Positions 56,898 to 64,000 of a stretch of 64,000 nucleotides of DNA are shown piece by piece (the first letter of the stretch is position 1; the number at the start of each line of letters is the position of its first letter). The stretch lies in NCBI RefSeq assembly GCF_000814675.1, contig NZ_JWIG01000007.1:1-64000 (forward strand), in the 5' to 3' direction. The notes under the pieces are model-generated. The model did not search any database. It saw only the letters and a program-made list of their open reading frames with translations, and was not told the DNA's origin. The translations under genes were made by a program, and so were the position numbers. The DNA is from Pseudoalteromonas distincta (lineage in GTDB: Bacteria > Pseudomonadota > Gammaproteobacteria > Enterobacterales > Alteromonadaceae).

Positions 56898-57332
56898 TTA
56901 AAAAAGCTTTTCGAATCCTACGGCAAGGGCGATAACCGCTAAATAGCGAGCGCCTTTGCCTAGTGTTACAAACAGTAAAAAGGTACTAAATCGTACTTTA
57001 AATATGCCTCCAATCACCGTTAATGGGTCCCCCACAACCGGTAACCAAGCAAATAACAAACTATACACTCCATATTTATTAAATTGCTTTTGTGCGCTAT
57101 CAAGCCCTTTTTGCGATACAGGAAACCATTTTTTATCTTTAAAACGCAGTACCTGCGTGCCTAACCAGTAATTAACACAGCTCCCTAACACATTTCCAAG
57201 TGTTGCTACGCACCACATAAGCCATAAATTAACTTTATCTTGAGTAATCATTCCCACCATTATCACCTCAGAAGAGCTAGGCAGTAATGTCGCAGATATA
57301 AATGCGCTAATAAATAACGTGAGATAAAGCAT
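56898..57332 (-). CDS. DedA/VTT-domain membrane protein, YqaA type
   Basis: 144 residues with about four hydrophobic segments. SAFISATLLPSSSEVIMVGM, GNVLGSCVNYWLG and WLPVVGDPLTVIGGIFKVRF match YqaA, a short VTT/DedA-type protein. DedA relatives act as phospholipid flippases or transporters; this short group is uncharacterised. It is convergent with folX at 16 nt. Confidence 0.85.
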   Translation of the reverse strand: MLYLTLFISAFISATLLPSSSEVIMVGMITQDKVNLWLMWCVATLGNVLGSCVNYWLGTQVLRFKDKKWFPVSQKGLDSAQKQFNKYGVYSLLFAWLPVVGDPLTVIGGIFKVRFSTFLLFVTLGKGARYLAVIALAVGFEKLF

Positions 57333-57355
57333 AATGCCCTTATGGCTAAACGTAA

Positions 57356-57378
57356 AAACCCAGCCTATAGCTGGGTTT
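57356..57378 (-). terminator. terminator between DUF4870 gene and YqaA gene
   Basis: Perfect 9-bp stem AAACCCAGC/GCTGGGTTT with loop CTATA; on the minus strand followed by a U-run. It should end transcripts coming from the DUF4870 gene before they reach the YqaA gene. Confidence 0.75.
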
Positions 57379-57381
57379 ATA

Positions 57382-57544
57382 ATACCAATTTTATTAAAAA
57401 CATGATCATTCTAGCGTATTAAATAACTCACTAACTACGTTAAAAATTATTTATATAGAACAACTATGTATCATAATTTTAGCCTTGTTATTGAGCTATT
57501 TTCTTATCGCTATAATAGATCACTAATTTAATGCAATTGGTATA
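57382..57544 (-). repeat. dispersed palindromic repeat, long copy (about 163 bp)
   Basis: Starts ATACCAATTTTATTAAAA and ends ATGCAATTGGTATA, giving inverted termini. Read on the minus strand it begins TATACCAATTGCATTAAATT, the same as the copies at 55112 and 36490. It has about 80 bp of extra internal sequence relative to the short copy, with several internal inverted segments. It fills most of the 229-bp gap between the YqaA and DUF4870 genes. Confidence 0.75.
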
Positions 57545-57560
57545 AAAATAAACTGTATGT

Positions 57561-57926
57561 TTATTTTATCAAATTTAAACTAAACGGGTAATTAAACTCT
57601 TTACCTTCATTAGCTTTAATACTTGCCATTACAACCATTACAAACCCAAAAATTGCCACTATAGGTAGTAATATTAAGCCGATTGCTACAAACATCAGTA
57701 CAAAACAAACTACATATGCAATTGCCATCGTTATTTGAAAGTTAAGCGCCTTTTTACCGTGCACGTCAACAACTGGCATTTCATCTCTTTTAATTAACCA
57801 CACAATTAATGGCCCAATTATTGAGCCAAACGGCACCACAAACCCAGCAAGCGCACTTAAATGGCATAACATAGCCCACGTACGGTCATCTTTATTAACT
57901 GGTTCAACCTGTTGATTTTCTTCCAT
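57561..57926 (-). CDS. DUF4870-domain membrane protein
   Basis: 121 residues. RTWAMLCHLSALAGFVVPFGSIIGPLIVWLIKRDE, then FQITMAIAYVVC and a third or fourth membrane segment, the DUF4870 (Tic20-like) pattern. AAGGAGAG precedes the ATG. Function is unknown. Confidence 0.88.
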   Translation of the reverse strand: MEENQQVEPVNKDDRTWAMLCHLSALAGFVVPFGSIIGPLIVWLIKRDEMPVVDVHGKKALNFQITMAIAYVVCFVLMFVAIGLILLPIVAIFGFVMVVMASIKANEGKEFNYPFSLNLIK

Positions 57927-58111
57927 AACACTCTCCTTTTTGTTTTATGCATGTTGCCTCTTAACTAAACAAATGTCTACAAATCAACCAACGTATTTAT
58001 GTTTAAAAATCACAGCGTGAAATCTTGTGATAAAAAAGTGATAAGTTTGTGAGAGTTTCTGGAGACGATTATTCAATACTTAACTCGAATCATCACTTAC
58101 AGGAAATAATA

Positions 58112-58813
58112 ATGAAAACTTCTACATTAACAATCGCAATTCTTTTAGCGGCAGCTAGCCAATCGACTATGGCCGCAGAATTAGACCTAAAAGTAACTAA
58201 CCTAACCAAAGGTATTCACTTTACTCCACTGTTAATTACAGCACACAACAGCGAAGACACACTGTTTGAAGTAGCAACAGAGGCATCTACAGCACTACAA
58301 ACAATGGCTGAAGGCGGCAATATTGCAGAGCTAGTTGCACAAGCAACTGCAGCGGGCAGTGATATGGCTGCAAATCCAGCTGAAGGTTTACTTGCACCAG
58401 CCGCATCTACAACGGCAACACTTACCACTACCGACGGTAACGAGTACCTATCTTTAACTGCAATGATGCTACCAACTAATGATGGCTTTGTAGGCTTAAA
58501 CAGCTGGAAAATCCCAACAGAAGCGGGTACTTACACAATTAATTTAAATGCTTACGATGCAGGCACAGAACAAAACAATGAGCTTGTAGTTGAAGGCTCT
58601 GGCGCACCAGGTACTCCGGGTATTCCTGCGGCTCCAGGTGGCGACGCTGGCACTGGCGGTACAGGTGTATTAAGTGGTGATACAAATACTAACATTCATA
58701 TTCACCCGGGTAGCTTAGGTGATGACGATTTAGAAGCGGGTAATAGCGATTTAAGTAATACAGTACACAGATGGTTAAACCCAGTAGCGCAATTAACCGT
58801 TACAGTTAAGTAG
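58112..58813 (+). CDS. exported spondin-domain protein
   Basis: 233 residues from ATG 58112, preceded by AGGAAATAAT. A signal peptide (1-20, ending MAA) is followed by a spondin N-terminal-type domain: DLKVTNLTKGIHFTPLLITAHNSEDTLFEVATEAS...LQTMAEGGN, GFVGLNSWKIPTEAGTYTINLNAYDAGTEQNNE, and HPGSLGDD. There is a Gly/Pro-rich insert (about 163-180) of collagen-like composition. Spondin_N domains in bacteria are exported and of unknown role. It is the first of a tandem pair. Confidence 0.82.
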   Translation: MKTSTLTIAILLAAASQSTMAAELDLKVTNLTKGIHFTPLLITAHNSEDTLFEVATEASTALQTMAEGGNIAELVAQATAAGSDMAANPAEGLLAPAASTTATLTTTDGNEYLSLTAMMLPTNDGFVGLNSWKIPTEAGTYTINLNAYDAGTEQNNELVVEGSGAPGTPGIPAAPGGDAGTGGTGVLSGDTNTNIHIHPGSLGDDDLEAGNSDLSNTVHRWLNPVAQLTVTVK

Positions 58814-58823
58814 GAGCATGATT

Positions 58824-59558
58824 ATGTCATCTGCTAACAACCTTAAAAAAAGTCTACTAGTGCTTGCACTTGCAACCACACTTGCAGCGTGTAGCGATAA
58901 TGATAACGACCCAGTTGTTGAAGAGCCGGTCGTTGTTGAGCCAATTGTTGTAGAACCTGTGATCAGTGAGTTTACTATTACTTTTAGTAACTTAACTGCA
59001 GGACAGCCTTTGTCACCACTCTCTGTCATTGCTTTTGAAGATGAAGCACCTTGGTCATTCGGTACAACAGCTTCTGTGGGCTTAGAAATGCTTGCAGAAA
59101 GCGGTGCAAATGAAGAATACCTCAGCTACGAAAGTGCACTTGCTGCAATTTCAGCTGAAGGCGCTATTGGCCCTGGTGAAACCACCACAGTGATCATTAC
59201 TGTTGAAGAGCAAGAAACGCTTAATTTGTCATTTGCTGCCATGCTTGGGAATACAAATGATGCTTTTACCGGTCTTAGTTCTTTAGATGTATCAACATTA
59301 GAAGTTGGCGGTTCGTTATCACGCACTACGACTGCTTATGATGCGGGTACGGAAGCAAATACAGAAACAGCTGAAACTGTGCCAGGTCCTGCCGCTAGCG
59401 GCGAAGGGTTTAACGAAATACGTGACGATACAGCCGATATAATAACGATGCATCCAGGCATTGTTTCAAATCAAGATGGATTATCTACATCAGCACTTGG
59501 TGTTGAACATAAGTTTGATAACCCAGTATCGAAAATAGTAATTACGCGCACGCAGTAA
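58824..59558 (+). CDS. spondin-domain lipoprotein
   Basis: 244 residues from ATG 58824. TAGGAG lies 7 nt before it; the ATG at 58818 is too close to that site. The lipoprotein signal ends TLAAC (Cys 23), followed by an acidic Val/Glu/Pro repeat stretch (EEPVVVEPIVVEPV), then a spondin domain parallel to the neighbour: ITFSNLTAGQPLSPLSVIAFEDEAPWSFGTTAS, AFTGLSSLDV, TTAYDAGTEANTE, and MHPGIVSNQDGLS. It is evidently a diverged duplicate anchored to a membrane. Confidence 0.82.
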   Translation: MSSANNLKKSLLVLALATTLAACSDNDNDPVVEEPVVVEPIVVEPVISEFTITFSNLTAGQPLSPLSVIAFEDEAPWSFGTTASVGLEMLAESGANEEYLSYESALAAISAEGAIGPGETTTVIITVEEQETLNLSFAAMLGNTNDAFTGLSSLDVSTLEVGGSLSRTTTAYDAGTEANTETAETVPGPAASGEGFNEIRDDTADIITMHPGIVSNQDGLSTSALGVEHKFDNPVSKIVITRTQ

Positions 59559-59582
59559 CGTTCCAGCTTGTAATGGGGAAGT

Positions 59583-59610
59583 AAGGGAGCACGGATGCCC
59601 CCCTTTTTAC
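59583..59610 (+). terminator. hairpin between the spondin pair and the two-component genes
   Basis: GGGAGCA paired imperfectly with TGCCCCC around CGGA, followed by five T. A partial terminator is likely, allowing some read-through into the regulator genes. Confidence 0.5.
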
Positions 59611-59620
59611 GAGGTAATAC

Positions 59621-60346
59621 ATGCGTCACGAAAAAATATTAGTAGTAGAAGATGACAGAGAAATAGGTAAGTTAATTACCACGCAGCTAACGTCGCTTAA
59701 CTTACATGTTGATCATGTTGTGAGCGCAGAACTAGCCTTAAAAAAAATAGCTAAGCATCCCTACGGACTTATTTTACTCGATATAAACTTACCACAAATG
59801 GATGGTTTGAGCTTATGCCGAAAAATAAAAGAGCATTACCCTACTACCTCCGTTATTTTACTCACCGCGCTGAGTAGCGATATGGACAGAGTTATTGGCC
59901 TTGAAATGGGCGCCGATGATTATATTTGTAAACCCTTTTTTGCACGCGAATTACAAGCCAGAGTAAAAACCCAATTACGCCACAGAGCACAACTACTCGC
60001 AGGCCAAAACAACGACAACTCTCCCGCTGATAGCGAACAAACACTAAATGTAGGCTCACTCAACATAGAATTTAGTTCGCACCAAGTGTATTTAGGTAAA
60101 CAAGCCCTTAACCTTACCGCCACCGAATTTGATTTACTCGTTTACTTTGCACGCCATCCTAATCATGTTTTTAGTCGCCAGCAGTTACTCGATAAAGTAT
60201 GGGGTTACCAACACAGTGGTTACGAGCACACGGTTAATTCACATATAAACCGCTTACGTGCCAAGCTAGAAGAACACCAACAAGCGCCTATCATCGAAAC
60301 AGTTTGGGGTGTTGGTTACAAACTAAACCCTAGCCAACTCAATTAA
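59621..60346 (+). CDS. OmpR-family response regulator
   Basis: 241 residues. Receiver 1-120: acidic pair EDD at 10-12, phospho-acceptor Asp 54 in ILLDINLPQMDG, Thr in LLTALS, Lys in DDYICKPF. The C-terminal winged helix has LNLTATEFDLLVYFARHPNHVFSRQQLLDKVWGY and HINRLRAKLE...IETVWGVGYKL. The promoter target is unknown; the adjacent spondin genes are candidates. It is followed after 10 nt by its kinase. Confidence 0.94.
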   Translation: MRHEKILVVEDDREIGKLITTQLTSLNLHVDHVVSAELALKKIAKHPYGLILLDINLPQMDGLSLCRKIKEHYPTTSVILLTALSSDMDRVIGLEMGADDYICKPFFARELQARVKTQLRHRAQLLAGQNNDNSPADSEQTLNVGSLNIEFSSHQVYLGKQALNLTATEFDLLVYFARHPNHVFSRQQLLDKVWGYQHSGYEHTVNSHINRLRAKLEEHQQAPIIETVWGVGYKLNPSQLN

Positions 60347-60356
60347 GACACCTATT

Positions 60357-61844
60357 ATGAAATTATCTTTGTATCAAAAATTAGCTATATCGCTAGTCGT
60401 GATTTTTTGCTTTATTTGCGCCCTAGTTTACGGCTGGAGCAAGCAACTGGAACTCACCTCAAAACATCATGCTGAGCAAAATTTACATTTGGCGCTTGCC
60501 GAGCATTTAGTACAAGATAATCCACTAATAAAAGAAGGTGTTTACGACTATAAAGCGCTTGAGAACCTCTTTCATACCTTGATGTTATTAGGTCCTGCGT
60601 TTGAATTTTATTTTGTAGACGAAACCGGAAAAATTCTTACTTACTCAGCAAAGCCGGGTAAAGTTAAACGCACGCACATTAGTTTAACGCCTTTAAAAAG
60701 GCTGATTAACGACCCAAGCGCTGCACCTATTTATGGTGATAATCCTCGTAATAAAGAACAACAAAAAATATTTTCAGCCGCGCCAGTATTTAATCAAGAT
60801 AAGCTACAAGGCTATTTATATGTAATTATTGGTGGTGAGGCTTACGATACCTCACTAAGCACTGTAAAAAATAATGATAAGTTATGGCTGGCCGCTTTAT
60901 GGCTTGGCTCTGCACTCGCTTTTTTATTTATTGCGATGCTAATTTTGCTACGCTTTTTTACCAACCCAATACAGCGCTTAGCACGTGATGTTAGCAATAT
61001 TGAAGCCGCTAATTACAGCCTTACCGACACCAAGCTAAGTAACTATTCAACGCAAAAAAGTAACGAAGTGCATAGTTTAGGGCGAAGTATTCAAGCCATG
61101 CTTACCCGTATTAACGAGCAGTTTAAAGCACTTGAGCAAGGCGATAAACAACGCAAAGAGTTACTGACTCACTTATCGCACGACCTACGTACACCACTTG
61201 CTTCACTGCAGGGGTTTTTAGAAGTTTTAAATCAATCAGGTGAGCAATTAAGTCAAAAAGAACAACAAGAATACTTACAGGTATCGCTTAATAATTGTGG
61301 GCAATTAAAGCTACTCATAGAGCAAATATTTGAACTTGCTCACTTAGAAAATGGCGAAATAAGTATAAATAAAGAAACCTTTAATTTAGGTGAACTCATT
61401 TACGATTGCATGGCAAAATTTAGTTTAGCCGTTGATAAAAAAGGCATTAGCTTGTCGGTAGAACCTGCGATTTGTGACTTTCCTGTGGTTGCCGATATAG
61501 CTAAATTAGAGCGCGTGTTAAGTAACTTAATTGACAATGCAATTAGGCACACCCCTCGCGGCGGCAGTATTGCAGTACATGTAAAACGCAGTGACGATAA
61601 TCAACTATTTGTGCATGTATCAGACACAGGCGTAGGTATAAAAGAAGATGAGCTGAATGCTATTTTTGACCCGCACTACCAAGCAAGTAATTCTAATAAA
61701 GAAGGGCGCCAGCAAGGTGGTTTAGGATTGGCCATTTGCAGAGGTTTATTAAAACTGATGGATAGCGAAATTTACGTACAAAGTGAAATTGGTAAAGGCA
61801 CTATGTTTAGCTTTAATTTGCCACAAAAAAAGGTGCTTTCTTAA
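60357..61844 (+). CDS. sensor histidine kinase of the OmpR-type pair
   Basis: 495 residues. Membrane segments at about 9-27 and 177-200 flank a periplasmic sensor of about 150 residues (PAS-like, FEFYFVDETGKILTYS). HAMP follows (NPIQRLARDVSNIEAANYS), then HisKA with His 275 (THLSHDLRTPLASLQGFL), and HATPase with NLIDNAIRHTP, DTGVGI and GGLGLAICRGL. It is an ordinary EnvZ-type kinase that phosphorylates the preceding regulator. Stimulus is unknown. Confidence 0.93.
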   Translation: MKLSLYQKLAISLVVIFCFICALVYGWSKQLELTSKHHAEQNLHLALAEHLVQDNPLIKEGVYDYKALENLFHTLMLLGPAFEFYFVDETGKILTYSAKPGKVKRTHISLTPLKRLINDPSAAPIYGDNPRNKEQQKIFSAAPVFNQDKLQGYLYVIIGGEAYDTSLSTVKNNDKLWLAALWLGSALAFLFIAMLILLRFFTNPIQRLARDVSNIEAANYSLTDTKLSNYSTQKSNEVHSLGRSIQAMLTRINEQFKALEQGDKQRKELLTHLSHDLRTPLASLQGFLEVLNQSGEQLSQKEQQEYLQVSLNNCGQLKLLIEQIFELAHLENGEISINKETFNLGELIYDCMAKFSLAVDKKGISLSVEPAICDFPVVADIAKLERVLSNLIDNAIRHTPRGGSIAVHVKRSDDNQLFVHVSDTGVGIKEDELNAIFDPHYQASNSNKEGRQQGGLGLAICRGLLKLMDSEIYVQSEIGKGTMFSFNLPQKKVLS

Positions 61845-61887
61845 AAAGCACCTTATTGAGTTAAATCTATTTAAATATAAAGATTAA

Positions 61888-64000
61888 TTACTTTTTAATA
61901 CCCGCTAAATCAAGCATAAATGCATAGTTTAGCGCGGTATCTTCTAAGCGCTTAAAGCGACCTGATGCACCACCGTGCCCTGCTTCCATATCTATTTTAA
62001 ACAATAACTTATTGTCATCAGTTTTATAGTCACGCAGCTTAGCAACCCATTTTGCAGGCTCAAAGTATTGAACTTGTGAATCGTGCAAGCCAGTCGTCAC
62101 TAGCATATTAGGATATGCTTGCTTAGATACTTGGTCGTATGGCGAGTAAGACAGCATGTAATCGTAGTACGCTTTTTCGTTCGGATTACCCCACTCGCCG
62201 TATTCATTTGTTGTAAGCGGAATACTCGCATCAAGCATCGTGGTTACTACATCTACAAACGGTACCGCTGCAACCATGCCTTTATAAAGTTCAGGCGCTT
62301 GGTTTGCTACTGCGCCCATTAATAAGCCACCAGCACTGCCACCTAACGCAAATATTTCATCTTTTGCGCCATACTTTTGAGAAACCAATGCTTTAGTTAC
62401 ATCAACAAAGTCATTAAACGTATTCTTTTTAGTGAGTAGCTTGCCGTCTTCGTACCAAGGACGACCTAGCATTTGCGAGCCACGTACATGGGCAATTGCA
62501 AATACAAAGCCACGGTCAAGTAAACTCAAACGCGTGCTTGAAAAAGTAGGGTCCATGGTTGCGCCATAAGAGCCGTAACCATATTGCAGTAGTGGGTTAG
62601 TACCATCTTTTTTAAACGCATCTTTACGGTAAACTAAGCTTACTGGTACTTTTATGCCATCACGTGCTGTTACAAAAATACGCTCTGAGGCGTAATTATC
62701 AGCATCAAAATCACCTAATACAGCTTGCTGTTTAAGTAGTTTTTTATCGCCAGTCGCTAAATCTACATCGTACGATGAGCTTGGTGTAGTCATACTGGTG
62801 TAATAAACACGTAACGTGCTGCTATCTATATCGTTATTGCCATAAGTACCAATTGTATAAGCGCTATCGTTAAAGCTCAGTGGTAACTCTTTACCTGTTT
62901 TTAAATCACGCGCAATCAACTTTGATTGGCCCATTTCACGCTCTTGGTAAACTAAGTAGTCATTAAATAAATCAATGCCTTCGAGCTTAATATCATCGCG
63001 CGCTGGGATCACACTTTGCCAATTTGCTTTGTCACCTGCTTTATCAATATCCACTTTCATCAGCTGAAAGTTTACAGCATCTAAGTTAGTTACAATGTAG
63101 TAAGTATTCCCTAGTTTAGATATTTCATATTCAAGCCCTGCTTCACGCTCAATTAAGCGTTTAGGCATTGCCTTAGCATCATCAGCACTTAGTACCGATA
63201 CGCCTGATGCTGCTGTGCTGCTGTGCCAAATATAAATTTCTGACTCATCTTTGCTTTTACTCATACCCATGTAGTAACTGGTATCAGTTTCTTCGTAAAT
63301 TAGCTCATCATCAGCTTGTGGTGTACCTAATGTATGACGATAAACTTGATAACCTAATAAAGTTTGTAAATCTTTTTTAATATAATAAACAGTTTTATTA
63401 TCGTTTGCCCAAACTATACCGCCGTTGGTGCCCTCAAGTGTATCTTCGAGTAATTTACCGGTAGTTAAATCTTTTATTTTTATACTATAAATACGACGGC
63501 TAACAGTATCTTCGCCATAAGCCATTAAATTGCCATTCGGGCTTACATTTAAGCCACTTACTGCATAATAATCATGGCCTTTCGCAAGCTCATTTACATC
63601 TAAAATAACTTGCTGATCGGTACCTGTAAAATCGCTGCTGCGTAAGTAAGTAGTGTACTCGTTATCGCCACGTGTTTGCGTTGAGTAAAAATAATCACCG
63701 TTTTTAACTGGGACTGAATCATCGTCTTTTTGGATACGCCCTTTTAGCTCTTCAAACAATTCACTTTGCAGCGTTTTGGTATGTGCAAGCATTGCATCTG
63801 TGTATGTATTTTCAGCTTCTAAATAGTTAATCACCTCTGGCGCTTTACGTTCGTCATCACGTAACCAATAGTAATTATCTACACGTGTGTCACCATGAAT
63901 AGTCATCTCATGAGGCACTTTTTTAGCAACTGGGGCAATAGCTTGGGCTACTTGAACCGTTTTAACTTGTGTATTATTTTTTTTGGTTTCTTCAGGGGCT
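61888..64000 (-). CDS. oligopeptidase B-like S9 serine peptidase (5' end beyond the window)
   Basis: The frame is open to the window edge; residues before 63918 read as a linker (TVQVAQAIAPVAKKV), so the start lies outside. N-terminal beta-propeller: GDTRVDNYYWLRDDERKAPEVINYLEAEN. The catalytic domain has QYGYGSYG, the nucleophile GGSAGGLLMG, aspartate in TTGLHDSQV, and histidine in EAGHGGASGR. Homologous oligopeptidase B cleaves after basic residues. The extra N-terminal linker suggests an exported or lipid-anchored form. It is convergent with the sensor kinase. Confidence 0.9.
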   Translation of the reverse strand, partial: APEETKKNNTQVKTVQVAQAIAPVAKKVPHEMTIHGDTRVDNYYWLRDDERKAPEVINYLEAENTYTDAMLAHTKTLQSELFEELKGRIQKDDDSVPVKNGDYFYSTQTRGDNEYTTYLRSSDFTGTDQQVILDVNELAKGHDYYAVSGLNVSPNGNLMAYGEDTVSRRIYSIKIKDLTTGKLLEDTLEGTNGGIVWANDNKTVYYIKKDLQTLLGYQVYRHTLGTPQADDELIYEETDTSYYMGMSKSKDESEIYIWHSSTAASGVSVLSADDAKAMPKRLIEREAGLEYEISKLGNTYYIVTNLDAVNFQLMKVDIDKAGDKANWQSVIPARDDIKLEGIDLFNDYLVYQEREMGQSKLIARDLKTGKELPLSFNDSAYTIGTYGNNDIDSSTLRVYYTSMTTPSSSYDVDLATGDKKLLKQQAVLGDFDADNYASERIFVTARDGIKVPVSLVYRKDAFKKDGTNPLLQYGYGSYGATMDPTFSSTRLSLLDRGFVFAIAHVRGSQMLGRPWYEDGKLLTKKNTFNDFVDVTKALVSQKYGAKDEIFALGGSAGGLLMGAVANQAPELYKGMVAAVPFVDVVTTMLDASIPLTTNEYGEWGNPNEKAYYDYMLSYSPYDQVSKQAYPNMLVTTGLHDSQVQYFEPAKWVAKLRDYKTDDNKLLFKIDMEAGHGGASGRFKRLEDTALNYAFMLDLAGIKK

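Overview
The window reads as chromosome of a marine gammaproteobacterium of the Pseudoalteromonas type. The signs are moderate AT richness, gammaproteobacterial gene neighbourhoods (trxA-rho divergent from rhlB-gppA; hemCDXY near cyaY-lptM-lysA-dapF-xerC-yigB), many hybrid sensor kinases, TonB-dependent uptake and exported peptidases. Genus is inferred from gene content and protein similarity by eye, not from a search. It is mostly core genome: I see no prophage, transposase, CRISPR array, tRNA or recognisable defence island.

Layout. 1-950: 5' part of a 16S rRNA gene on the minus strand with its leader and two promoters. 950-8540: rearranged rho/trxA/rhlB region. gppA is cut in two (5' piece at 5812-6087 on +, 3' piece at 2199-979 on -), and a TPR-type hybrid sensor kinase is cut at the same two points (body 8540-6084 on -, receiver end plus HPt domain at 2198-2563 on +). 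Re-inverting about 2198-6086 restores both genes exactly, so one inversion (or one assembly error) explains both breaks. 8600-19000: DnaJ-related protein, DbpA, a siderophore receptor with a candidate Fur box, an M28 peptidase, a zinc-ribbon/Sel1 membrane protein, DUF808, a lipoprotein and a chemoreceptor. 19000-25800: ubiD, fre, a CBS protein, adenosine deaminase and a MASE1/CHASE hybrid kinase. 25800-31750 (minus): a haem operon with a hemD-hemX fusion, then DUF2914, esterase and cyaY. 31880-37600 (plus): lptM-lysA-dapF-DUF484-xerC-yigB and a retropepsin-like protein.

37600-49950: HopJ-like protein, GNAT, DUF6482, RluF-type pseudouridine synthase, a BlaI/M56 pair whose sensor carries a TonB C-terminal domain behind two BlaI-type operator dyads, MAPEG and EamA proteins flanking a perfect 17-bp palindrome, a GNAT-nitrilase fusion coupled to an SMR exporter, an MBL hydrolase, a penicillin-acylase family protein and ycaO. 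50000-57950: a CHASE-PAS-GAF hybrid kinase, yceH, nadE, the pterin cluster folM-folE-folX, a DedA-type protein and DUF4870, with copies of a dispersed palindromic repeat. 58100-61850: two tandem spondin-domain exported proteins followed by an OmpR/EnvZ-type pair. 61888 to the end: an oligopeptidase B-like serine peptidase that runs off the window.

The strongest unusual signal is the inversion. The next tier is the BlaI/M56-TonB locus, the spondin pair with its two-component system, the long hairpin over the Sel1-gene ribosome binding site, and the palindrome in the MAPEG/EamA intergenic region. I did not find a clearly new multi-gene defence or mobile system.
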